64,000 nt of DNA. Origin: Aegilops tauschii subsp. strangulata. Its lineage: Eukaryota; Streptophyta; Magnoliopsida; Poales; Poaceae. Shown in pieces: positions 49,150-59,412 of this stretch; the stretch's first letter is position 1; every line of letters begins with the position of its first letter. Below the pieces are notes generated by a model. It was given only the letters and a program-made list of their open reading frames with translations. It did no database searches and was not told the DNA's origin. Where the stretch lies: assembly GCF_002575655.3 (NCBI RefSeq), contig NC_053038.3, forward strand, positions 148,010,885-148,074,884. The letters are read 5' to 3'. Both the position numbers and the translations under genes were made by a program.

Positions 49150-50455
49150 AAACTAGGCCACAATAACCATGGGCTAATATTTACTGTAGTGACACTGGGC
49201 CTCCTACTGGCCGTAGAAACAGTGGGCCTTCTACGAGCCGTAGAAACAATGGGCCTTCTACGGGCCATAGAAACAATGGGCCTGCCTGCCGTATCATCAA
49301 TGGGCCTTATACGGGCCGTATGATCGATTGGAAAAACATGGGCCAAACAGACCGCATTATGGCCGTAAACGGGCTAGAGTTGGAATCGTCCGTTCATGGG
49401 CTGACCATAACAGGCCATCGTTAATACGCCGTATTTGGTGATGCTATGAAAATGGCCCAATAGACTAACGGTCCACAAACGGGCCGACTGTAACGACAGG
49501 CTGAATTTGGCCCACAAGCAGAAAATGACAGTAACGGGCCGTAAGTAACCGAATGCTGCAAATGAGCCCAAGAATAAATGGGCCCTCAGAAGGCCGAAAG
49601 TTAACTTGGGCTGGAAACGGCCCAACGAAATAACGGGCCGTTAATGGGTATAAAGTGATACACTGTTCATTACGGGCCAGTTTCACCACAGGCCGTTAAT
49701 GGGTGTACAGTAATACACTATTCATTACGGGCCAGTTTCAGCACGGGCCGCTAATGGGCCAAGAGTTACAAAGGGCCTCCTATGGGCCTAAAGACGTCAT
49801 GGGCTATACATGGGCTAGAAGTGAAAATGGGCTAGAATCATATTGGATGGCCCAGATGACGCTACTGGGCCTAATTCGGATAGGGCGTAACGGGCCTTGG
49901 GTTAGCGGGTTGTAAATGGGCTATATGCGAACAGGCTGTTAACAGGCTTTCCATGGGCCGGCCCGCCAGCTTTTGACCAAGTCAAACGGGCCGGCCTTTT
50001 CACAGGAATGGGCCACTGTTGGGTCGTGCCACGTGTCGACGTATCATAGGCGCCTTCTGTCCAGTGAGTGGATGAACTCTGTCCCAACGATGAGCCAGCA
50101 CGTGTTTCCTCTAGCCAATGATGATTTTACACGTGGAAAATCCCCATTGGTCGGGGCTGTTAACGGGTTATCGGATCCAAAACCCGACCCGATAGCTTAA
50201 CGGCGTTCTGTTACGGTGGATGCCACGTGTCGGTCACCCTTGACGAAAGCACTTCTGTGACGCGCGATTTATCGTCATGGAAGTGGACACTTCCGTGATG
50301 ATAATTTTTGTAATGTCATGGAACACTTCTACGACAGCACAGGTATGACTATCTTGATTCTGTCATAAATTTGTCATGGATGTACATGCATGACAAAAAA
50401 CGCGACCTACTGTGACAAACACGTATCGTCACGGAAGTGTATTTTTTTTGTAGTG
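49150..50455 (-). mobile_element. CACTA transposon right end with subterminal region
   Basis: The terminus at 50441-50455 read inward is CACTACAAAAAAAATACACT, the CACTA signature, followed by CCGTGACGATACGTG and CATGACAAATTTATGACAGA. The region inward (49180-50000) is packed with GGGCC-containing units (CGGGCCGTTAATGG), as in CACTA subterminal repeats. No matching left terminus was found in the window. Confidence 0.75.
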
Positions 50456-51600
50456 TGTACTGCATGTGCACGCATTCCGTACTACAATGTTTGCACTACA
50501 TTTTTGTGCACTGCATGGGTAGCATTTTTCTTTATTGTTTTTCCCTCTTACGTATCATTTTTCTAGTGTACGGGTGTGCACTGCTTTGTTGCTTCTGTGT
50601 GCACTGCATTCGTTATAGTCCCGTGCTGCAGGTGTACACTTTTTGCACTGCGTGCATCCTTCTTTGTGCCAAAGTTGTGACTGGTTATGCCAACGCTGCG
50701 GACTGCATGACTTACATTTAAGTACTGCATCAGGTGCACTAATTCTATGTTGTGCACTGCGCGAAAGTGCTTCTCTTGTGGTTCATTTTGAGCATGTACC
50801 GCACTTCATGCACACATATTGTGAACTTCCTTGTAAGACTTTGGAGAACTACACATATTTTTTAGAGACCTATTACGGGACTGGCTGGGGCCTGGTTGTA
50901 GCTGGGTGGTCAATTTTTTTCCTTATCTAAAGCATTTTTTTCTTTTGCAGTATATATATTTCGTGGTAGTACAAATGATGTCATTTGTACTGCTTGCATC
51001 AACGTTGAGTACTGCACTGCGCGTACCAAGTCTGTATGTTGTGCACTGAACGAAAGTTACTGCAGCCCCTTCGTTCTGCATTTATGGATGTACTGCACTT
51101 CATGTATACACTTTGTGAACTGCCTTATATTTTTTATGTGAACTGTATTCACGTTTCTTTATAAATATTAATATTAATGTTCTTTTTCTATAATTACTTT
51201 TTGTGGACTGCATGTGTACAAATGTATAATGCTTATTTTTTAGCATTGTGAACTGCATTAATCTTACTTTTTTAGGTATGAGTTGTAGTCAGATTACTTA
51301 ATTTTTTTAACGTTGTTTTTGAATATGTTTTGTATGTGAATAGTATGTTTTGGTATCACACATTAAATTTTTCAAAGTTTTCTGGATACTTGTTCTAACA
51401 CAAACTAATTTCAGCGAAAGCAATTGATCAGAAGCAAACTGTGATACATAAGCAAACAACAGAAATAAAATTTAATGATAATTTTAAAATGACATTGTTT
51501 TTACAAAAGAAATGTTCGATATGAAGCAATGGACATAATGAAAAGCTTGCATACATGAAACAAAGAACAACACAACGACTAAAGTAAAGTGAAACTAAAC
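50456..51600. other. Motif-rich non-coding segment, partial duplicate (block D)
   Basis: 50456-50830 is collinear with 56740-57115. 50870-50920 matches the 3' part of the candidate Pol III unit (GACTGGCTGGGGCC then a T run at 50914-50920) but lacks USE and TATA. ACTGCAT variants are frequent. There is no coding potential. Confidence 0.55.
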
Positions 51601-51617
51601 ATAGCCTTGAATTATTT

Positions 51618-52816
51618 CTAGTTGCTGTATTGGATTACAGCCTTGTTCTTCTTCTGCTTTGCTTCTTTGTCTCTTTTTGCCCTGTCCACTCCCATGATGA
51701 CATCATAGATGATTCTCCATGACTCATATGTTGCGAATGCATCTATTGCTCCATACTTGATAAGCTTTTCTGGTAGTGGGCAAAATGCCCACAGACTATG
51801 GTCCTCCTTGCGGTTAAATTTTTCTTCATGTCATGCTAGTGAATGTCTATCATCCTGCCGGAAACATCAGCCAAAGAGTCAAACTTCTTTTTATTGTATG
51901 GGTCCCTCCATTCCACCTGAATATCAATGTAGTTGTCGGAGTTGATCTCCAAACCAGATAGCTTCAGCTTGCTTTTGTCTCCTTCAATGGCGAATCCGAC
52001 GAAGGTGTACTCACCATTCATGAGGAATTTTTCTAGTTCCATTGGCCTACAAGATGTTTGTATAGAGTAAATATAGTTTATTTTCTTAGAAGTACCAATA
52101 TTTTTTGTTTTTTCTGAAACTGAACTGCAATATGAATATCTGAATCTGTTGCATTGAGTAGTTGCTAATACTTTGTTCAGCATAACTAGTAAATCTGATA
52201 ATACATTGCATAAACAATGCATGTTTTGTGCATGATTGTATTCTTGAACTGAATTTCATACATGTTTTGTATAGTAATGTTGCGGTTTTCTATTGTTCAG
52301 TCAAATAGTTTGTAATTGGTAAAACAAAATAAAACTGTGTGTATTGCTAGATCATATAATTTAAGAATTGAACACATGAGTGACATACATGGAGCCAGAT
52401 GAAAACTGTCAATGAATTCATATGCCATGCTTTTCAAAAATGAAAACCAAAGTTTAAATATTGGCGATTGCAGTGAAGAAAATTTAAAATCAATATTGAC
52501 AATCAATAGTACAGATTGATAGTTATTCTGACCTGTCTTTAGCTGCAGAGATGTGGTAGACAAGGCATTCTTTTTCTACGCATAGCTGGAGACCTACTGC
52601 CCGCTGTGGCTTCACGTAGTGCGTGTACTCGACATCAACGCCGACTAGTTTGACGGGCATTCCGCCGAGCTTCCTCCTGAGCGTGGACAGCATCTTGTCC
52701 ACGTCTTCACCCTTGCTTGTGCAAACGACGTGGAGCTTGTGGTTGCCGTGGAGGTTGACATCGTGGAGCTCCCTGGTGTACCTGCGGCGCTGCTGGTAAA
52801 GAGGTGCATCCACCAT
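51618..52816 (-). pseudogene. DEDDy 3'-5' exonuclease-like gene, copy D, two exons
   Basis: Exon 1 (52816-52533) encodes the start MVDAPLYQQ, LHVVCTS and the first catalytic motif GVDVEYTHY. The donor is GTCAGA (52532). Exon 2 starts at 52046 and joins in frame, continuing FVGFAIEGDKSKLKL. A TAG near 51845 and a frame change about 40 bp later interrupt it. The remaining frame (to TAG at 51618) holds LIKYGAIDAFATYESW with Tyr-x3-Asp, then a Lys-rich tail. It is more diverged than copies A and B and alone keeps an intron, so it may represent the ancestral form. Werner-type exonucleases remove nucleotides 3' to 5'; the role in a transposon is unknown. Confidence 0.75.
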
Positions 52817-53600
52817 GACTCTCCTCTGCTCTCTCGTGTTTGTTCTGGAGAGAAGAGGTTGGTGAAAGGAAGTGTGGAGAAGAAGATGCAATGGGGTTTT
52901 TTGGGGTACGAAGCAGTTGTGTTTTCTCCTCTGCTCTCCTTGACAGGACGTGGGAGAGGTGGAGTGGGGTGGTAGCGTGGTGGGGCTCTGTTTTTAGTTA
53001 CGTGGCAACTACAGAGAGGTTCTGCTATGAGGAGGCTCTGTTAGTGCGTTGGAAATCCGGAACGTCATGTCCTCTTTTTTCATGACTTGTTCAGGTATGC
53101 ACGCAACTGTCAGAAAATGTGATGATTGTGTTTTTGGTGAATTTTCCTATTAAGTGCACTTCTTTGCTATCAGGACAGAACTGCGTATGTCCACATAGTG
53201 TACTGCATGGAAGTGAAATTTATTCTTCGTGCACTGAATTATATCGGATTAGGATTGATACAGATGTATGCACATTTAGTTTCTTGATGGAGTTCTTTCA
53301 TGCAGTTCTTTATTTTATAATGGACTGCTTTGCTTAACTAACAGGGCTGCATTCTTCATTTTAGCCATACTGCAATGCAGTAGAAGGAGAACTGCATTTC
53401 AGAAAAAAGAATACTTCGTGCTTCCACGTGGAGAACTGCATTGTTTGGCGTCGCGGACTGCATTTGTATGTTGACTTTGGGCTTTCTGCGTTTTATATAT
53501 TAATAGCGAACTGTAGTTTCTGGCAGTGCCCACGCACATTTTCTTTTGTTGTTGTTATTCATTTAAAAATGTTTCTCATTTTTCTTTGATGTTTTATTTT
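52817..53600. other. 5' flank of exonuclease copy D
   Basis: No gene. It contains several ACTGCAT motifs (53205-53480) and probably the promoter of the minus-strand exonuclease. Confidence 0.4.
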
Positions 53601-53725
53601 TTAAGTTATTGTTTTTTCTTAGTGGGCCTTGTTGGGCCTGTGTTCGTGGAGTGAAGACACATTGGGCCCAAGTCGGCCTGTGAGCACGGCTGGTTCCCTA
53701 TGCGTTGTGTGCGGCCTAATATTTA

Positions 53726-53767
53726 GTCCCACCTCGCCCGCGGAAGGCGCGCCTGACCTGTTTATAA
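53726..53767 (+). promoter_or_regulatory. snRNA-type promoter: USE plus TATA, copy B
   Basis: GTCCCACCTCG at 53726-53736 and TTTATAA at 53761-53767, again 24 bp apart. Confidence 0.6.
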
Positions 53768-53791
53768 GCGCTGGCGAGGCAGCCGTATCGA

Positions 53792-53972
53792 ACTCCTCTA
53801 GTTACTTATTTGGGCGCTTATACAGAGCGCTCGTTGCTTTATGCTCTCTGACCTGTGGGCCCATGTGCGCCCGGCCCCATGCGTTGTGGCTCAGTACGGC
53901 TCGCCTACGGTGGGCACAGACCTACTACGAGACTGGCTGGGGCCGGATGCACCTGTGGTGGTCAATTTTTTT
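53792..53972 (+). ncRNA. Candidate Pol III transcript, copy B
   Basis: Conserved with copies A and C, ending in seven Ts (53966-53972). No known RNA family was recognised. Confidence 0.3.
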
Positions 53973-54949
53973 CTTTGTATTTTTTATCTTAAGTATTTTT
54001 TCAACGTAGGGGCGTGCACTGGTTATCAAACCATTCATGCACTGCATTGTTCAGGGTTCTGTACTGCATGTGCACGCATTCCGTACTACATGTTCAGGTC
54101 TCATTTTTTGTTTTCATGTTTTTGCTCTTACGTAATCTTTTTTCCAATATAGGGGAGTGCACTGCTTAGTAAACATACCTGTACTACATTGATTATGTTT
54201 CTATACTGCAGGTTCATATATTTCCACACTACATTTTTTTAATGTAGGAGCGTGCACTGCTTAGCAAATCATCCGTGCATTGCATTGATCAGGGTTCTGT
54301 ACTACATGCGCACGCATTCCGTAGTACATGTACAGTTCTCATTTTTTGTTTTCATGTTTTTGCCCTTATGTAATCTTTTTTCCAATGTAGGGGAGTGCAC
54401 TGCTTAGTAAACATACCTGTACTGCATTGATTATGTTTCTGTACTGCAGGTTCATATATTTCCGCACTACATATACAGGTCGCATTTTTTTCTTTTTGTG
54501 TTTTTGCTCTTATGTATTCTTTTTTTTTCAAATTTAGGGGTGTTCACTGCTTCGTTGGGTATGTGTAAACTTCATTCGACAGGGTCTGCACTGCATTGGT
54601 ACACAATTTGCACTGCATGCGTTCTATTTGCACACTGCATCTTATTTTCGTTTTGTGCACTGCTCGAATCTAATGATTCATAAGCAAACAACAAAAAACA
54701 AATTATCACAGGCATTCTGTACGAAAAGTTCATCATCAGCAAACTAATTTCAACAGAAAGCAATCTAAGATAATCAAAGTTCACATCATTACAAGCGATT
54801 CTGCATGGCAAGCAAACTAAGTTCAGCAAAAGCAAATGATCACAATCAAACTAACGATACATAAGCAAACAACATAAATCAAATTTGATGATAATTCTAA
54901 AACGACACTGGCATTGTTGGCTCTTTGGCCGGCACCATCTTCTTCTTCA

Positions 54950-55639
54950 CTAGTTAGCATCTCCCCATCCCCAGCTGCTCCTCGCGCGCTTCTTGTGGGG
55001 CTCCTCCTTCTCCAGCTTTGCACGGCGAAGCCCGTCCTGGGTGAGGGTGATGCGGTTCCATATCTCGTATGCTGCGTAGGCGTCTTTTGCCACGTACTCG
55101 ATGTGCCTCATGGACAGAGGCAGGGTGGCCCAGCGCTTGTGCTCGTCGTCGGTGATCTTCTTCTTCATGTTGTTGTAGTAGTCGTCGATGAGCATGCCGG
55201 AGACGTCTCCAAGGGAGTCCAACTCCTTGGTTGCCTCGGGCACCCTCCACTCCTTCTAGATGTTGACGAAGTTGGCTACCTCTAGATTGACGCGCTCTAG
55301 CCTGGTTTTGTCGCCGTCAATGGAGAAGCCTGAAAAGGTGTACCTGGGGTCGGCGAGGAAGTTGTCGAAGACTGTGCACCTTTCAGCGACGCTCAGTTGG
55401 AAGAGCAGCACCGGGTGTTTCTTGCCGATGGAGAGTTGGCAGAGGGCGGGTTTCTGCGTCGCTTCAGGCTCGTTGTTGTACTCGAGATCAATGCCGACGA
55501 TCTTGTGGCGCTGGAGGCTGAGGTGGCGCTCGTACTGCGCAAGGGTGATCGCCATCTACTTCTTGCCGTTGGTGTGGATGATGTGCAACTTGGTGTTGCT
55601 GTGGCCCTTCACATCCTTGTACTCGTCGGCGAACGCCAT
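54950..55639 (-). pseudogene. DEDDy 3'-5' exonuclease-like gene, copy B, two TAG stops
   Basis: A single 230-codon frame from ATG at 55639 to TAG at 54950. Motifs: GIDLEY (Asp51, Glu53), SIDGDK (Asp110) and YVAKDAYAAY (Tyr182, Asp186), the DEDDy set of Werner-like exonucleases. The tail is Lys/Arg-rich. Two in-frame TAGs (55558-55556, codon 28; 55258-55256, codon 128) interrupt it. At both places copy A has CAG, so each is a C-to-T change in a CHG context. Otherwise the frame is intact, so inactivation looks recent. The gene lies between two USE/TATA units on the opposite strand. Confidence 0.8.
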
Positions 55640-56410
55640 TGCCGATAGTAGGGCTTGGTGTTTTGCGTGGAGATGGATGTGATGGAGCGATTTGGTGGCA
55701 GTGCAATGGATACTTGTGTTGTTGTGGATGAGAAGGCCTATGGCAAGGGTCTGAATTTAAAGGGAGGGCGCGAGGTGGGATGGCCGTATCGGATGAACTG
55801 CACGATCTCGCTAACGATGCGGTTTGTGGAGATCGTGGGTTGGTGTTGCGTCTGTGATCCTAGGCTTGTGGCATGGAACCGCTCCGATTGGGTGGTTGTA
55901 TGCGAACGTGGTGTTTTTTAACGTGGTTTTTTTATTTTTGATCAGTAAATTTTTTTAACCACCACTATCTGTGCGAACGGGCATTTTGTCACGTTTATAT
56001 GTATCTTGCGTGATAATGAAACTACATTGATTACAGTTCCGCACTGCATCGTGTGCAATGGAGAACTGCATTCTGTGTATAGGTAAGTATTCACAGTATT
56101 TTTAGCGTGTCCTTGATGCAGCCCCTGAATAAAGTACAATGTATTCCGCAATTTTATGAGTTTTTTTCACTGTCTTCTATTCCGTGTTCATATTTCTAGT
56201 GCTGCGTACTGCATCTGTTTTTTTGCCTGTACTTACTGCAGTCCCTGGTACAGGAGCGGTAGGGGGTTGCCCCCCCCCATTTTTTTGAAGTTATTGTTTT
56301 TTCTTAGTGGGCCTTGTTGGGCCTGTGTTCGTGGAGTGGAGACGCATTGGGCCCATGTCGGCTTGTGAGCACGGCTGGTTCCCGGTGCGTTGTGTGCGGC
56401 CTAATGTTTC

Positions 56411-56452
56411 GTCCCACCTCGCCCGCGGAAGACGCGCCCGACCTGTTTATAA
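56411..56452 (+). promoter_or_regulatory. snRNA-type promoter: USE plus TATA, copy C
   Basis: GTCCCACCTCG at 56411-56421 and TTTATAA at 56446-56452, spacing 24 bp. Confidence 0.6.
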
Positions 56453-56476
56453 GCGCTGGTGAGGCAGTCATATCGA

Positions 56477-56656
56477 ACTCCTCTGGTTACTTATTTGGGC
56501 GCTTATACACGGCGCTCGTTGCTTTATGCTGTATGTCCTGTGGGCCCATGTGCACCCGGCCCCACGCATCGTGGCTCAGAACGGCTCGCCTACGGTGGCG
56601 CGGACCTACTACGAGACTGGCTAGGGCCGAATGCACCTGTGGAGGTCAATTTTTTT
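56477..56656 (+). ncRNA. Candidate Pol III transcript, copy C
   Basis: Same layout as copies A and B, ending at seven Ts (56650-56656). It differs from B by scattered substitutions and small indels. Confidence 0.3.
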
Positions 56657-57189
56657 CTTTGTATTTTCTATTTTATGTGTTTTTTCAATGTAGGTGCGTG
56701 CACTTCTTAGCAAAACATCCGTGTACTGCATTGATCAGGGTTCTGTACTACATGTGCACGCATTCCGTACTACACATGTTTGCGCTACATTTTTGTGCAC
56801 TGCATGGATAGCATTTTTCTTTATTCTTCTTCCCTCTTATGTATCATTTTTTCTAGTGTACGGGTGTGCACTGCTTTGTTGCCTCTATGTGCACTGCATT
56901 CGTCATGGTCCAGTGCTGCAGGTGTACACATTTTGCACTGCGTGCATGCTTCTTTATGCTAAAGTTGTGACTGGTTATGCCAACGCTGCGGACTGCATGG
57001 CTTACATTTAAGTACTGCATCAGGTGCACTAATTCTCCTTTTGTGCACTGCGCGAAAGTGCTTCTCTTGTGCTTCATTTTGAGCATGTACTGCACTTCAT
57101 ACACACATATAGTGAACTTTCTGGTAAGACTTTGGGGAACTACACACATAAAATGGTGTGTGGATTATAATTTTTTAGAGAATTATTAT

Positions 57190-57480
57190 TTAATGATCTA
57201 CGGTTAGTTCATTGGAATTTGTGCAGTCAGAGTCTGTGTAGAACTTCCTGGTAAGACTTTTTCTTTGGTAACATAAACCTTTATTAATTGTCCTTCATTC
57301 TTGGTAACATAACTTTCATTAACTTCCCTTTAATATTCAATTTTGACCTGTTTGTATTCCTCTTCTACAAATGTAGGCCAACTTCTACCCTTCCTTTGCA
57401 GTTCATTTCTCCTCTAGCCGCAACTTCTCTCCTTTCTCTAGCCTCTCTTTATTTTTTTCCTTCTCTAGGTTTTTGTTGCG
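57190..57480 (+). promoter_or_regulatory. Leader of the B3 gene
   Basis: Pyrimidine-rich sequence with possible UTR acceptor sites (TTTGCAG near 57400, TTCTCTAG near 57467). No clear TATA box was seen. Confidence 0.35.
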
Positions 57481-58397
57481 ATGGCTCCAGTCCCCTGCGC
57501 GAATCTCTCCTGCTGCGGCCATGGTTGTGGTGTGCGGACGCACTGCGATTGCTCAGCTTGCTCGCAGGCCCGTCGTACTCGTCGTGGGGGGAAGGTATTG
57601 TGTCGAGCTGGGCGAGCGGAGCAGCTTGCATATGGCACAGTATTCACAGAAGGATTGGATATGGGCCACATCAACGTTTCTGAGTTCTATTCCGCCCTGC
57701 TTCGCCGTGGCCTTGGCCGCACAAGTCCTTTTGTCCATCAGCTTACGCCAACAGATGTGGAGACTCACTACAAGATGGTATTTTTCGCTTGATCTGATTT
57801 TTTTTCTTTGTGTTTTCTATTTTTTTGTATAATTCCATACTAGTCTGAACTTCTAGTTTTATAGGAATGCACTTATTTTGTTCTATTGAAGTGTACTGCA
57901 CTTTGTACTTATATCTTGTTTTTATTTTTTTGCTTGTGTGCATGGAGCTCGTGTTTTTTTGCATGGTTACAATATGTGAACTGCTTAGATACTAGATGAG
58001 AACTAATAGTTTCCACAATTTTCCCTGCTTGTACATTGTGTACTACATGCAGGTAGTCTCGATAACTTCATAATAGTTATAAGCGTACTTCTTGTTTGCA
58101 AGTTCTGCACTGCACATTAGATTTCGTTTAATCTGTACTGCCTTTTTGTAGAAAATTCCCCAACGAGCTGTTAGGTATCTCCGGCTCAAGAAGAAGGGAA
58201 TTCTCCAAGTTGTTCTTGGTATTGGACAGCTTAAACCAGCCAAGTACCATGTAGGCGTTGACGGGCGGCTATGTCTGCAGAAAGGGTGGAAGGAATTTGT
58301 CATTGATAGTGGCCTGATGTCTGAGCAAGTTGTTGTCCTCAACTTCTTTGAACTCGAGGATCGTACGGTTAGAATCACGTTTGACATGATTGGTTAA
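57481..58397 (+). CDS. B3-domain DNA-binding protein, two exons, intact
   Basis: Exon 1 57481-57777 (99 codons), GTATTT donor; exon 2 58152-58397 after TTTTTGTAG. They join in frame to a 180-residue protein ending at TAA. Residues 1-30 are rich in Cys and His (CCGHGC, HCDCSAC). About 70-180 form a B3 domain: SPFVHQLTP, KIPQRAVRYLRL, GWKEFVIDSG, VVVLNFFELEDRTVRITFDM. B3 proteins bind short DNA sites in plants. No stop or frameshift was found, unusual in this window. It sits between duplicated block C and the FAR1-like pseudogene, whose 3' end faces it. Confidence 0.8.
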
Positions 58398-58783
58398 GGT
58401 TATGAGGTTGATTTGTAATAAGTACTTTTGCGTGTCGAACGCTTCATCTTTTTGATGTGTTTTGTAATAAGCACTTTTGTGATCTGAACCGCTTCAACTA
58501 TTATTCTGAACTTCATGCTGCCAGTGAGCTAACTGCATTTTTTCATCGTTTTTGGGTCAAAATGTGTCAAAGTTTTACTCTAGACTGCTATATATATGGT
58601 ATACTCTATACACCATTTCTCTTTACATGGTTTAGTTGAATAACTCATAGTCAGCGGGAAATTTGTGTTTACACAAAATTTAAACTGATACATGAGTCAT
58701 ACAGATAAGCAAACAGCTATGCATATGATTAATTTATTGAAGTTCATCTATATGGTCGTTAACCTGCTGCTTCTCCGCGGTGA
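58398..58783. other. Spacer between convergent B3 and FAR1-like genes
   Basis: AT-rich 3' flanks; nothing else recognised. Confidence 0.5.
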
Positions 58784-59412
58784 CTAGAGCGTGTCTAATG
58801 TCGCACTTTCTTTTGTTTTCCGTGGCGGTGTTGCTTGTTCTTGTCTTTGCACCATTGTGTTTGTAGTTCCTCGCGTGCTGGTTGATGGCGGCTTTTCTTT
58901 TTCAGCGTTGTGAACTGCATGCTTCTTTGCTCCCCGCGTGCTGGTTGATGGCTGCTTTCGTTTTCCAGTGTTGTGAACTGCATCCTTCTTTGCTCCCCTC
59001 GTGCTTGTTGATTGCGGTTTTTGTTTTTGAGTGCTGTGAACTGCATCCTTCCTTGCTCCCCGCTTGCTTGTTGATGGTGGCTTTCGTTTTCCAGCGCTGT
59101 GAACTGCATCCTTTCGTGCTCCTACCTTGTTTTTTGAAAGTGGTGTCGTTCTCGATTGTTTCTATACAGCAGCATTCGCTTGTGGTAGTCTTGTTGGCAT
59201 TTTTCTTCATGTTCTTCGTCCTCTTCACTCTATTCTTCCTCTTCCTCATCTTCATCATCTGTTTCTTCATAAGCCACTGCTTCTTCAGTTTCTTCATGTT
59301 CTTCGTCCTCTTCACTCTCTTCTTCTTCCTCCTCTTCTTCATCTGCTTCTTCATAAGCCATTTCTTCTTCAGTAGTGTCACCATCTTCTTCTTTGATTTC
59401 ATCGCATTCGTC
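58784..59412 (-). pseudogene. Acidic and basic-repeat tail downstream of the FAR1-like gene
   Basis: Directly after the TAA at 59415 the same frame continues as a Glu/Asp-rich stretch with a repeated MAYEEADEE / VAYEETDDE unit. After a frame change a basic stretch follows, made of a 21-residue repeat (PPSTSKRGARKDAVHS type), ending at TAG 58784. It is probably the former C-terminus of the transposase, now cut off by stops. Confidence 0.4.
58865..59115. repeat. 63-bp tandem repeat, four units
   Basis: The plus-strand unit begins GTTGATGGCGGCTTTTCTTT and includes GTGAACTGCATCCTTC then TTGCTCCCC. It is exactly 21 codons long, so it preserves frame, and it carries one ACTGCAT motif per unit. Confidence 0.9.

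Larger units (their letters stand above)
53600..56280. repeat. Duplicated block B (promoter-like unit plus exonuclease gene)
   Basis: Collinear with block A (17375-19334 plus 22523-23330) without the LTR. It serves as the empty-site reference for that insertion. It is followed directly by a third copy of the first 400 bp at 56280. Confidence 0.75.
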
